Assembly: GCA_963693315.1 (NCBI GenBank)
Contig: OY856186.1
Location: 287,944,930-288,008,929, forward strand
Direction of reading: 5' to 3'
Length of the DNA stretch: 64,000 nucleotides
From: Diogma glabrata
Lineage: Eukaryota > Arthropoda > Insecta > Diptera > Cylindrotomidae
Numbering within the stretch: the first letter of the stretch is position 1; each line of letters starts with the position of its first letter. The notes under the pieces were generated by a model, which saw only the letters and a list, made by a program, of their open reading frames with translations, was not told the DNA's origin and ran no database searches. Made by a program: the position numbers and the translations under genes. Of the stretch, positions 37,954 to 49,674 are shown piece by piece.

Positions 37954-38471
37954 CCCGAGCAGTCAGGGCGTGATCAGGGCCTAGTCAGTCCTACAAGGGC
38001 AATCCCTATTAGGGCAATCTGATGTGGGCCTGTTCCGGCCCTGATTTAGAATACCCTTTTAGGGTTAACCTTATTTGAATATATCCGGCCCTGATCAGGT
38101 TTTTCGTATTTGACCCCTAGCAAAATTTCAATTGTTTAAAATTCACTAGAGTATAATCCATTTTAGAAATATATATAGTTAAAATCGTTTCATGTATGTT
38201 TTAATTTTTTCCATTGTAATTTTTATATTTTCATTTGATTAATTTATGTATATAATATATAAATATATATCAGGGTCTGATTCGGATATCCCAATCAGGA
38301 CCTGATCCGATTATCCCAATCAGGGTCTGATCCGGTAATCCCAATCAGGATAGGGCAAAAGGCGTTACACTCATGATCAGGGCCCTATCAGGCAGCCCTA
38401 CCAATGCCTGATCCGGACTGGGGCAAACCTGACCAGGACTTTACTTGAGCCCTGACAAATTTCTGCTCGGG
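37954..38471. mobile_element. MITE with CCCGAGCAG ends, GATC/CAGGGC-rich
   Basis: Ends CCCGAGCAGTCAGGGC and the complement of CCCGAGCAGAAATTTG. Both halves are packed with CAGGGCC, CTGATC and TCAGG motifs, and 38271-38345 holds three 25-bp direct repeats of the type CAGGGTCTGATTCGGATATC plus CCAAT. It is more GC-rich than its surroundings. No ORF. Confidence 0.75.
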
Positions 38472-38738
38472 TTGGTATAGTCAAGTAAAAGAATCGAGGT
38501 TGGGAATCTGTTTTTTTCGTTAGGTCTGATACAGTACCACTAGTACAGAAAAATAGTAGCCACCATCACTTCGATTTTAGTTGTACTGGCAGCCATTGTA
38601 AATGTTTAATTTTACAACTAACTGGAGTTCAAATCAAATCCTGTTGGTATACCGATCTCCCCAATGTTAGTAAACAAATCACTCGACTGTGTTAACAATG
38701 CACTCGATTGTACTTGGTAATAATTTGACCACACTTTT

Positions 38739-38960
38739 CCTCCAAATATTGTGATAGGTGACTTTAATGTTGGTTTCAATAAAAATCCTCAAAACTGGCT
38801 CTCAAACTATTTTCTTCAAAAAAATTTACAAAGACAAATTCATGAACCAACAACAGTTGAAGCTACAACAATTGATAATATATTTTCCAATATAAATAAT
38901 TTATAAGCTGGTGTTATTGAAGTTTTCTTTAGCCACCATAAACAGCTTTGGGTAAGAATC
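38739..38960 (+). pseudogene. LINE endonuclease fragment
   Basis: The frame gives PNIVIGDFNVGFNKNPQNWL, then RQIHEPTTVEATTIDNIFSN, a stop, and AGVIEVFFSHHKQLWVRI. The GDFN and ID-x-IF and SHHK marks are those of the C-terminal half of an AP-type LINE endonuclease. It has one internal stop and no partner reverse transcriptase nearby. Confidence 0.75.
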
Positions 38961-39139
38961 AACCCAACGTGAAACTATGCTAACAAAAACTGTTGTTTTC
39001 TCAAATATTAAATACACGGAACCCTCAGCGAGCGAATTATATTCCATTCTTTTAAACAACTTATACGGCACGCTGAACAAAAGTTATTCATCAAGATAAT
39101 TTTCTTTTACCTAAACTCTGAGCAGAAAATATTCATAAC

Positions 39140-39360
39140 ATACCGCATTCACAGCGACATAGCAAATTAGTAGATAGTATATTATAATTTGCATTTTGGC
39201 ATATTTAATATGAGTTTAAAACGTAGATTGTAATTTGAATCGTAAGTATTTGAATCGTTTGTAATTGTAGTAAGCCTAGATATCAAATTAGTTGCAAAGT
39301 GTTTACAGCACAGATCTACATTACATCTACTAATTTGCTATGTCGCTGTGAATGCGGTAT
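39140..39360. mobile_element. 221-bp MITE with 36-bp perfect TIRs
   Basis: 39140-39175 (starting ATACCGCATTCACAGCGACA) is repeated as a perfect reverse complement at 39325-39360. If the TIR is taken to start at CCGCATTC, a TA dinucleotide flanks both ends, as for Tc1/mariner-derived MITEs. Non-coding interior. Confidence 0.85.
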
Positions 39361-40382
39361 AAATCATTGAATGGACCAGCGTGAATAATAAACGATGTGG
39401 ATACCCATATGTCAAAATGTGTGTATGTGGACAATGTATGTGGACACAATATCGCATAAACTACTTGATCTATGGATTCCAAATTTGGTAGACAGGTATT
39501 CTTAGACCAATATATATTTGTTTGTGTTATACTGTTGTATACAGCAATGTGCGGTGGTATTTTTCTTTGCTTTCGACACTTCCATATCACGGTCTTACAC
39601 TATTCTAGTTAGAGCAATTCCACGTCACCGCAACAGCATTTGTTTTTGCATCCGGACTGATCTCCTCTGATTTCGATAAAATTTCATAAACAGATTTTGC
39701 CAATGACAAAATGAAAATACCATTTCTTTCGCAAAATGAAATTTCGCTCTGGGTTGGCGAAAAAGATTTACGGGTTGGCTAAACATTAGTATCTTTGGCT
39801 ACCGATTGCTAACGATTGACGAAACCGATTTAAGTGATTTAACTCATTGGAAATGTAATTCATAGGACTTTAAAATTATTTAAAATTTTGTTGTAAATTT
39901 TTAAAACTATATATTAAACTTTAAAAATATTTTCAAAGATTTCGCTGTTGGGGTACCTCCTCTTTTACCACGTTTTCCAGAAAAAAAATGTTCAATTAAT
40001 TCTTGCAAAATTTTAATTTCCCTTTTTTTTTAATTTTTTTTCAACAATGCAGTGATCTATTTAACTAAAACCACTGGAATTCTTGTTTTATAGAATTTTA
40101 ATGACCATTTCATTATTTTAAGGATACAAATTAAGTGTTTGAGGGTGTGGATGCTCTTTACATAATTTATTTTGTCATCCATTTATAACTGTCCAAAATT
40201 AATTATAAATGCATGTACCTGAAATATATTTAACCTCATGAGAAGTAAATAGTGAGAAAAATGATGTGAAATAAAATACATGTTGTATTCATATAATAAT
40301 TAACTTTTTATTTTTATTCGATGTTATGTAATAAAAGACAATATACATTTATTAATAATACAAAATAAATTTACATTGCATA

Positions 40383-41530
40383 TTAACGGCTCATTCTAAG
40401 AAATATAGTCTTTGCTGAATTAGAATATATTTTTGTGAGCCATGTTTTTTCATCTTTGGGAATGAACGCATAAAATGATTGTGTACTTTTAATAGTTACA
40501 GCCTCTCTATATCTCGCTTCTATCCGTAACTTCATTTCGGTATAATAATTTTTACAGGTTTATGTAAAATTCACTGTTGATTGCCATTTTGTTGTCCATT
40601 CATAAAGACCCGTAAGGGTTTGAATAATATCCTTGTTAGACAAACTATATCGATGAGCACCTTGTTTCAATGTACCTCCTATTCCGTCCCATGGTCCTTT
40701 TCCATGATTGGTAGCGCTGAAGTGCCACTCTGCGTCTTTATTAAAATCTGATTTGTGATAGCATAGATTTATAACTTTTATATATTTATTTTTATACTGA
40801 GACCCCTATCATCAGTCATATACATAGACTATTTTTTCAATAGGATGCTTTATTTTATCTTTTATAAAATCAATCATTTGTGATATGAGTAGATACACTG
40901 CCCCACTATCATGTTCAGTTATATCAAAGATAATGGCAAAACTGATGTGATCGATACCTTGACTAGTAGGTGAATTATAATACATTAAAAATGGGTGTAT
41001 CGTAGCTTGTGAATTATTCCGCACATAATTTTGAATGAAAAAATAGTAATTTTCCGAAAAACTGCCAAGTACTAAGCACACTCCCGTTTTTAAGATTGCG
41101 TTTGTGTTTTCCAAATACATGAACTGTTGTGCAATAAAATGGTGAGGTATTAATAATGTTAGGCTGGTGTGTTAATTTATGTATAAATTCTGAAAAAGAA
41201 TCGATGAACGTGTCCAAATTGCATCGATCGGTGGTATTCCATTACATGTATTTCACCTCAAAAATTTTATTAGTTTTATAATTTTCGTGTAATTTATTTG
41301 CCAGTTTTTTAAGATTTTCAGCACATTCCACACACTATGCAATGAAAATCATGGAATTTACCACAACTAACAAATTTCATTAAACTTTTATAGTCTCGTA
41401 TTTGCTCACTACCAAACAACTTAATTTTGAATATTGAAGCATATGTTTCAAGTTTTGATCGATTGTGCAGACTCACACATTATGAACTCCTTGCGCTAAT
41501 TTTACCCATTCATCAGGCCGAACACACAAA
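40383..41530 (-). pseudogene. Uncharacterised multicopy protein ('HGKGP' family), probable transposase remnant
   Basis: On the minus strand the frames give, in order: RPDEWVKLAQGVHN with VCTIDQNLK after a stop, CVECAENLKKLANKL, then 41120-40812 with ENYYFFIQNYVRNNSQAT and HDSGAVYLLISQMIDFIK. After three stops come QYKNKYIKVINLCYHKSDF and AEWHFSATNHGKGPWDGIGG. I recognise the order of these blocks (acidic ENY, H-D-x2-AV, QYKN, HGKGP-x-DG-x-GG) from large families of hypothetical proteins in insect and other animal genomes; this recognition is from memory, unsearched. At least five stops and frame changes make it dead. The long inverted repeats around it point to a DNA transposon. Confidence 0.6.
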
Positions 41531-41748
41531 AAAATTTTATGGTTAAATTGATCAAACTTTTAGAGAACCATACTATGGTGATATGTTAACTATATTTTAT
41601 GGTTGCTATTATATATAAGGAACCATACTATGGTGATAGATAACCACATTTTATGGTTGTCATTATAGATACAGAACCATACTATGATTATAATTGACCA
41701 CATTTTATGGTTCTCTAAAAATATGATCAATTTAACTATAAATTTTTT
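41528..41748. mobile_element. Foldback MITE with tandem GAACCATACTATGGT units
   Basis: Ends AAAAAATTTTATGGTTAAAT and its approximate complement. The interior has three direct copies of GAACCATACTATGGTGATA and ACCACATTTTATGGTTG-like text. It is inserted in the minus-strand 'HGKGP' remnant. Non-coding. Confidence 0.65.
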
Positions 41749-41874
41749 TTGTATGAAGGCTTGCAAAATTTGTGAACCCTACTTTTAATTTTTGAAATTT
41801 GCTTTTAAACTCAGCGTATGCTTCATTTAACAAGCATAACAGTAACCGTTTTTGGAGAAATATTCGTATTCGCA

Positions 41875-43048
41875 TATGGGTAATTCTTTTATAAACCGAA
41901 CAGATTTGGACAAAATCTGACCGACCCATTTTTGATTTGGCTGAAATTTTTTTTAGGGGTTTTCTATCGAAAAAAAAGATATACGTGTTCGAGGATTTTT
42001 TTTTTTTTTTTTGGAAAATAGAGCTGTTCTAAATTTCGAGAATTTCGTGATTTTCGGCTTGAAGACTTATTTTCAAAAATTCATAACTTCGGTTTTATAA
42101 AAGATAGAAGGTTTTTCTTTTCTTTATTTGAAAGTTAAAAAATGGAATTTTTTAAAAATAAATATTTTCAACTAAAGTTATTAACAAATTCCTATTGTTA
42201 TAAACAAATAAAATGTTAAAATTAAATTTTAACCATTGCCCCACCCATGAAATTAGTTTTTAATATTATCATCGTATTTATCGTTCAATTTTCTATAAAA
42301 AACGTATTTTTTTTTAATGGAGAAATGATATTTACTGCTAGAAATAAATTGACTTATCGAGCGCGGGACGACAAAAAATTCCATATATGGGTCATTCTTT
42401 TACATACCGAACAGAATAGGACAAAATGTGACTAAGACATTTTTGATTCAGCTGAAAATTTTTTTGAGGGTTCTATATAAACATTACGATATACTTGTTT
42501 TCGGATTTTTTCTTTTTTTTGCTTTTTAGGGGAAATAGAGCGGTTCTAATTTCCGAGAATTTTGTGATTTTTGGCTTGAAGACTTGTTTTCAAAGATTTA
42601 TAACTTCGGTTTTGGTAGAGATAGACACTTTTTGTTTGTTTTATTTTAAAGAATAAAGATGCGATTTAAAAAAAAAATTATTAATCATAAAAATTATTAA
42701 CAAATACCTATTGTTATAAACAAATAAAATTTTAAAATCAGTTTTTAGTAATTATATAAAAAAAATAAAGAGTGTTTAATGTAGTCATCGCGTTCTACGT
42801 TCAATTTTCAATAAGAAACGTATATTTAATTAATGAAAAAATGAGTTTTATTGTTAGAAATGAACTAATTTATCGAGCGCGATACGATAACAAATTTTAT
42901 AAATTTTTTCCAAAAAAAAAAAAAAAAAAAAAATCCTCGAACACGTATATCTTTTTTTTCGATAGAAAACCCCTAAAAAAAATTTCAGCCAAATCAAAAA
43001 TGGGTCGGTCAGAAAGGTGTTCGGTTTATAAAAGAATTACCCATATGT
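41875..43048. mobile_element. Foldback element with ~150-bp inverted ends
   Basis: The left end (CATATGGGTAATTCTTTTAT, 41875) is repeated in inverse at 43048, with arms also sharing ACACGTATATCTTTTTTTTC-like text. A second, direct, diverged copy of the left half begins near 42385. It is inserted between the N-terminal and central parts of the 'HGKGP' remnant. The ORFs inside are chance. Confidence 0.7.
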
Positions 43049-43059
43049 ATATTAAACAC

Positions 43060-43170
43060 ATAATTTATTGAATGTAATTTATTCTGAATTTCAGGTGTAA
43101 GATTTCGTAAAGCTTTTGAACACTTGCCGATACTAAATGGTTTTAAACAATGATATTTACTCATGTTTTA
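43060..43170 (-). pseudogene. N-terminal piece of the 'HGKGP' family remnant
   Basis: From ATG at about 43165 the minus strand reads MSKYHCLKPFSIGKCSKAL, then RNLTPEIQNKLHSIN. It lies in the same orientation as the main remnant and inside the same inverted repeats, separated from it by the two foldback insertions. Assignment to the same gene is inference from position. Confidence 0.35.
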
Positions 43171-44149
43171 AAAAAAAGAATTATTTAAACTATTAATACA
43201 CATTGGGAAACTTTAGTTTTAGATTAAGAATTAAATGAACATTTTTTTTTCTGGGAATAAAATGTAGTAAAAAGGAGGTCCCCCTACAGCGCCATCTTTG
43301 AAAATATTATTTAAGTTTAACATAGTTTTAAAAAATTACTACAAAATTTTAAATAATTGTTTTATAAATCCTATCAATTACCTTTCCAATGAGTTATAAA
43401 TGACTTAACTCGGTTTGGTCAATCGGTAGCCAAAGATAGTATTTTTAGAAATAGTATTTTTTTTTGTCATTGGCTATCTGTGTATGAAATTTTATCAAAA
43501 TCGGAGAGGGTCGGGAACTTCGATGTTGCGGTGATGTGGAATTGCTCATTATACAATGATTTGTCAGCACTTTAAAAAAAAAAATAGTACAATTTTGTTA
43601 TTGTATTTTTCAACAATAACAATCAGAACAAACAACAATAACAATCAAAACAAACATCAAAATAAACAAACAAACATCAAAATAAACAAATCAACCGTAA
43701 CTTGTCTGTAAAGACTAAAGACCGATCTCCTTCTTCTCATTTAACTGGAATAGTATAATGAAATCATGTGATGGAAATGCTGAATGATAATTGGAATTAA
43801 AATTGACCAATGTATATAAAACAGAAATAAAAATAGAAAATTCTCGTTTATAAAACATCGATAAATCTGTTCGATCGGAGAAATTTTTTTCAAAGAGATC
43901 AAATTGTTATCAGTAATGACTGAGTAGTCCCACAATTGTTTAATGTACATTATTTAACTAAATACTTCTTCAAATTATGTTTGTAAAATTTATTTAATTT
44001 TGAAATTAGTTAAGTTTTTGTGGCATTTTAAGAGCGACTTCGAAGAAAGCGAACCCGTTGTTTTACCACACCGCTTATTAGAAAAAAGTTAAATCGATGG
44101 AAGCTGTAAAAAAATGTAAAAGATGATTATGAACTGGATGTAAGAAATT

Positions 44150-44419
44150 GTGTTCAAAAAAGGTGAAAATAACTCTTCAAAATTAGTAAACGAGAAGTTG
44201 TATAAAAATAATATATTGAGCTTAGTTTGCATATCAGCGCATACACATTTAGCTCGCTTATATTTGAATGTGATAGATTTATTTCAACGAGAATCATATG
44301 TGTTTGATATATTTAAAGCATTTTTAACCTTACAAAACACAACAGCAAACCCTTTTAATGACATCCCAGTTTTTTATGGGGCATCAATCGAAGATTTGGA
44401 AGAGCATATGTGCTATTGA
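44150..44419 (+). CDS. Unrecognised ORF, 89 codons, probably a remnant
   Basis: The frame reads through YKNNILSLVCISAHTHLARL and NVIDLFQRESYVFDIFKAFL and ends EDLEEHMCY. The same frame upstream (from about 44030) contains DFEESEPVVLPHRLLEKS, broken by three stops, so the coding-like text is longer than the ORF. The first codon is GTG, so the start is not real. I do not recognise the family; a transposon-derived remnant is the likeliest origin. Confidence 0.25.
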   Translation: MFKKGENNSSKLVNEKLYKNNILSLVCISAHTHLARLYLNVIDLFQRESYVFDIFKAFLTLQNTTANPFNDIPVFYGASIEDLEEHMCY

Positions 44420-44554
44420 ATAATTTAAATTGATTAGTATTACTATATGTTTGATCGTCATGCTGTGTTAACTTTCGATCATGCTCATTTTTGGTGTGAT
44501 ATAATTTAATATAATGCGTTATATTTTACAAAACTTTAATGGATGATTCTACAT

Positions 44555-47224
44555 TAGGGTGGCCCTTAAAAACAAAAATTTTTATTTTTTGTACGGCACC
44601 CTCCCATTTCGTGTGAATACCCATAAAAATATTATTTGCAAAATTTGATATCAATCGGTCAATTCTAAGACGTACCTCCGACCACTTAAAGTTGAGAAAT
44701 TTTGTTCTGGACCCTAAAAAAAAATTTTTTTTTTTTTGTGCGACACCCTCTCATTTCGTGTCAATACCTATAAAAAAATTTTGTGTAAAAATTGAAATCA
44801 ATCGTTCAACTCTAAGGGGTGCCCTAGGCCACTTAAAGTTAAGAGGTTTGGTTGTGGCCATTACAAAGAAAAATTTAAATTTTTTGTACGGCACCCTCCC
44901 ATTTGGTGTCAATACCCATAAAAATATTATGCGTAAAATTTGAAATCAATCGGTCAACTCTAAGTGGTGCCCTCGGCCACTTGGAGTTGAGAGGGTTTGA
45001 TGTGGCCATTATAAAGAAAAATTTAAATTTTTTGTACCACATCCTCCGATTTGGTGTCGATACCCATAAAAGTTCTATGTGTAAAATTTGAAATCCATCG
45101 GTCAACTCTAAGGGGTTCCCCCGGCCACTTGGAGTTGAAAGGTTTGGTTGTGACTATTACAAAGAAAAATTTAAATTTTTTGTACGACACCCTTCCATTT
45201 GGTGTCGATACCCATAAAAATATTATTTGTAAAATTTGAAATCAATCGGTCAACTCTAAGGGGTGCCTCCGGCACCTTAAAGTTGAGGGGTTTTGTTGTG
45301 GCCATCATAAAGAAAAATTTAAATTTTTTGTACGACACCCTTCAATTTGATGTCGATACCCATAAAAATATTATGTTTAAAATTAGAAATCCATCGGTCA
45401 ACTCTAAGGGGTGCCCCTGGCCACTTAAAGTTAAGAGGTTTGGTTGTGGCCATTACAAAGAAAAATTTGAATTTTTGTACTTCACCCTTCCATTTGGTGT
45501 CGATACCCATAAAAATATTATTTGTAAAATTTGAAATCAATCGGTCAACTCTAAGGGGTGCCTCCGGCCACTTAAAGTTGAGGGGTTTTGTTGTGGCCAT
45601 TATAAAGAAAAATTTAAATTTTTTGTACGACACCCTCCCATTTCATGTCAATACCCGTAAAAATATTATGTGCAAAATTAGAAATAAATCGGTCAATTCT
45701 AAGACGTGCCTCCGGCCACTTAATGGCCAGAACAAAACCTTTCAAGTTTAAGTGGCCGGGGGCACACTTAAGAGTTGAACGATTGATTTCAAATTTTGCA
45801 AATAATATTTTCAAGGGTATTCACACGCAATATGGGGGTGTCGTACAAAAAATTAAATTTTTCTTTGTAATGGCCAGAACAAAACCTTTCAAGCTTAAGT
45901 GGCCGGGGGCACGCCTTAGAGTTGAACGATTGAATTCAAATTTTACACATAATTTTTTTATGGGTATTGACACGAAATGGGAGGGTGTCGCGCAAAAAAT
46001 AAAAAATTTTTTTTTAAGATCCAGAACAAAATTTTTCAACTTTAAGTGGCCGGAGGCACGTCTAAGAATTGACCGATTGATTTCAAATTTTGCACATAAT
46101 ATTTTTATGGGTATTGACATGAAATAGGAGGGTGTCGTACAAAAAATTTAAATTTTTCTTTATGATGGCCACAACAAAACCCCTCAACTTTAAGTGACCG
46201 GAGGCACCCCTTAGAGTTGACCGATTGATTTCAAATTTTACAAATAATATTTTTATGGGTATCGACACCAAATGGAAGGGTGTCGTACAAAAAATTTAAA
46301 TATTTCTTTGTAATGGCCACAACCAAACCTCTCAACTTTAAGTGGCCAGGGGCACCCCTTAGAGTTGACCGATGGATTTCTTATTTTAAACATAATATTT
46401 TTATAGGTATCGACATCAAATTGGAGGGTGTCGTACAAAAAATTTAAATTTTTCTTTATGATGGCCACAACAAAACCCCTCAACTTTAAGGTGCCGGAGG
46501 CACCCCTTAGAGTTGACCGATTGATTTCAAATCTTACAAATAATATTTTTATGGGTATCGACACCAAATGGAAGGGTGTCGTACAAAAAATTTAAATTTT
46601 TCTTTGTAATAGCCACAACCAAACCTTTCAACCTTAAGTGGCCGGGCAAAACCCCTTAGAGTTGACAGATAGATTTCAAATTTTACACATAGAACTTTTA
46701 TGGGTATCGACACCAAATCGGAGGGTGTGGTACAAAAAATTTAAATTTTCCTTTATAATGGCCACAACAAAACCTCTCAACTCCAAGTGGCCTGGGGCAC
46801 CCTTTAGAGTTGACCGATTGATTTCAAATTTTACACATAATATATTTATGGGTATTGACACCAAATGGGAGGGTGTCGTACAAAAACTTAAATTTTTCTT
46901 TGTAATGGCCACAACCAAACCTCTCAACTTTAAGTGGCCGGGGGCACCCCTTAGAGTTGAACGATTGATTTCAATTTTTACACATAATTTTTTTATGGGT
47001 ATTGACACGAAATGAGAGGGTGTCACACAAAAAAAAAAAAAATTTTTTTTTAGGGTCCAGAACAAAATTTCTCAACTTTAAGTGGTCGGAGGCACGTCTT
47101 AGAATTGACCGATTGATATCAGATTTTGCAAATAATATTTTTATGAGTATTCACACGAAATGGGAGGGTGCCGCAAACTGTACAATGAAAAAAAAAATTC
47201 TAGTGTAATCTAAGGGCCACCCTA
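44555..47224. mobile_element. hAT-type foldback element built of 148-bp repeats, 8-bp TSD
   Basis: Termini TAGGGTGGCCCTTA and the exact complement TAAGGGCCACCCTA, flanked by TTCTACAT at 44547-44554 and 47225-47232, which is an 8-bp target duplication as for hAT. The interior is a row of about eight direct 148-bp units (landmarks CCCATTTGGTGTCGATACCC, CAATCGGTCAACTCTAAGGG) up to about 45720, then a similar row in inverse to the right end. No transposase. The many ORFs of 60-160 codons (MVSIPIKIL type) are the repeat unit read in different frames. Confidence 0.9.
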
Positions 47225-47572
47225 TTCTACATATTATTTAATTAGCTGATTTTTGCAATATAATTTGTGTTAGTGTTCACGCCATTTTCCACAGAACCAC
47301 CTACAATCGCCATTTTTCCACAGAACTGGTTTTGAAAGCACCTTAAAGTAAGCTTCATGATTTAGTTTATATAATTTTTGTTTATTTCATGATAATTGAT
47401 TTCGGTTTTTCTTCGATCACCTAAACACACAGAAATATAATTATTTGAGACTTCGCTATGATTTTCATTCAAAATCTCTCAAGCTTCCTGTCTCTGAGAA
47501 TTTTTAATCTTGATTTTAAATTTCTAACTTAAGTTAATTAAAATTTTTTTTTAAAAGAGATCTCCGGGTACA

Positions 47573-47954
47573 GATTTGTGGGTTTGACAACCCCGCGTAC
47601 TACAGTCCCTGCTAATGACCCACGATTCAACATAAGGTATCACATACCACTGATAATAGTAGTGAGATATCACTAGATAGATGATCTCTTAGTTGTCCTA
47701 GCGACTGAACAGTATTTAGTCAACGGGAGCGCCTGTTGTATTTGAACTTTTATTAACAACAAATGATGTTGTTAATAAAAGTTCAAATACAACAGGCTCT
47801 GCCGTTGACTAAATACTGTTCAGCCGCTAATACAACTAAGAGATCATCTATCTAGTGATATATCACTACTATTACCAGTGGTATGTGATACCTTATGTTG
47901 AATCGTGGGTCATTAGCCGGACTGGAGTACGCGGGGTTGTCACACCCACAAATC
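47573..47954. mobile_element. Foldback MITE, 382 bp, ~185-bp arms
   Basis: The left end GATTTGTGGGTTTGACAACC is mirrored at the right end, and the arms converge on TTATTAACAAC, a 7-nt spacer, GTTGTTAATAA at about 47764. Few mismatches occur along the arms. A fragment of a relative is seen near 19490-19590. Confidence 0.85.
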
Positions 47955-47959
47955 TAAAA

Positions 47960-49670
47960 TAAAATAAAAGTGTGTGTAAAATGTACAAATCAACATAAAC
48001 TGATCCCTCGTGACGGACTAAAACTATAACATTATCTCAGATTCTGTTTTACTTTCAACTATGGTTTTTCTATTTTTATTATTTAATATTTCGCACCCAA
48101 AGCACCGTCGGAAGTCTATTGCTAAATTTAATAATATATGAACTACAACATTTTTATCCAAATGGACAAAATTGTAATTATTTGAAGGGTACAGGGGAAA
48201 AACAAGGTAAGTCCATTTTTTTCGAAATCGAGTTAGTGCTGCTATCTATTGAAGAAATACAAAAGCTTTCAGTTGGTATATTCAATTTTGATGAATATCA
48301 AACCCAGCCCATATAAATCAATTAAAAAGAATTCGCAACATTTTTTTTTACCCAATTTACAGGGAAAAAACAACTTAATTCACCATTTTTTACCAACTCA
48401 TGCCTTTGGTGGCCCCGGTTCAAAACACTTTTATGTTTTTTTCAAACGCCAAGACTTCAAACACAAAACTTCAATTTTCTCGAAATTTGATTTTATGGAC
48501 TTACGTTGTTTTTCCACTGTGCCCTTCATTTAATTAGAATTTATAGATTCAGATTTAAAAAAAACATTAATATATATATATATGAATAATAAATAAAATT
48601 AACTTGTAATTATTTCTTCTCAAATTATTTGTAAAATTAGTTAAATCATTTGATTAATTAATAAAAAGATCTCAAGATCAAACAATAAAAGGAGATCTAA
48701 TTACAAGGCAATATATTTTATTACATATTAATTTATGTACAAGTTGTACAGTTACCATTTACTGACACAATTTCGGAAGTTCTATATAATACTGATACAA
48801 CATTTCAACGGATTTCTCTAGAACAATTAGATCAGGTTGTGTACTTTTTAAACCTTCGTGTTTTCGATCATCTGTACCTATACCACCGTCCCTAGTGGTT
48901 CCTAAATAAAAGCCACGTTTTACATGTCAGCCACTTTCTGTAAAAACTCAATCTATCGAGATTTCTGACTGGCGTACTGATAAAAATTCAATAGAATTGC
49001 TTTGTAAAAACTGCAAATCTATATGCCATCATTTCCGGAATCAAAATATCAGGAGTTCTTAACCCTTAAGCTCATCAACCAATACGGCCCACATTGTTAT
49101 GTTGTATAACCTATTGTTAAAAATTATTTATGTTTTGTTGTAACGTATTGTAATTTGTAACCAATATTACAAAACAATAAATAAAAAGTGTTAATAGAAA
49201 AACATTTTTTGATTGCAGCACGTGTAAGTGTTTGAACTCTATTTATGCGGTTGGTGTTGCTGTTGCCCAACTATGCGTGAATATTTCCTTTATCGTGCAT
49301 ATGTAGACGATTGACCTGCATTTAGTTGTTAAATTATTCCAATATCGATCATTAGAAAAACATTTACGCGTTCCATGTGTCGTGTCCATCCGCGCTCTTT
49401 CCGACTGATGAAACTAGTTGTTGTATATGATCTGATACGTATATTACTTCATTTTCCGTTTCATTAGGATTTGCGTTTTGTTTTCTGTCTTGTGATGGTA
49501 TTAATGCTAACCATATTTAAATGAATATTAACACTATGGCTTAAGTGTCTAGTTAGGTTTACAATACGTGAACTATACATTTTAGAAAAATGGAAAGGAA
49601 GCTCACAAAATGATTTATTGCGATTCTAAACAAGCTTTAAAAAAATGATTATCAATAAATTAAAAACAAA
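47960..49670. other. AT-rich stretch with possible retroelement scraps
   Basis: At about 48870-49060 one frame reads KPRFTCQPLSVKTQSIEIS and LLCKNCKSICHHF (C-x2-C and H residues) before a stop, and an A-rich end with AATAAATAAAAAG lies near 49180. I do not recognise the source; a degraded retroelement is possible. The two short ORFs at 48119-48533 have no support as genes. Confidence 0.3.
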
Positions 49671-49674
49671 TATT

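Larger units (their letters stand above)
39612..43547 (-). mobile_element. Long-TIR DNA transposon carrying a broken 'HGKGP' protein gene
   Basis: The left terminus GAGCAATTCCACGTCACCGC at 39612 is matched in inverse at 43547, and the similarity extends over about 290-350 bp on each side (for example ATTTCATAAACAGATTTTGC, TTTGGCTACCGATTG, AACTCATTGGAAA with their complements at 43370-43500). Between the arms lies a degenerate minus-strand gene (43170-40383), interrupted by two younger foldback elements. Flanks read GTTA and ATTA, a possible 4-bp duplication with one mismatch. The link between TIRs and gene suggests that the protein is the transposase, but no DDE assignment was possible by eye. 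Confidence 0.65.

Noticed and set aside
44692..47208. Many overlapping ORFs of 60-160 codons on both strands resembling a repetitive protein (SIPIKIL, NRSTLRGA)
   Set aside because: A 148-bp unit is not a multiple of three, so frames change between units; the ORFs arise because the repeat lacks stops in some frames. The array lies within hAT-type termini.
44555..47224. Regularly spaced repeats considered as a CRISPR array
   Set aside because: The unit is 148 bp without unique spacers, half of it inverted, and the genome is eukaryotic.
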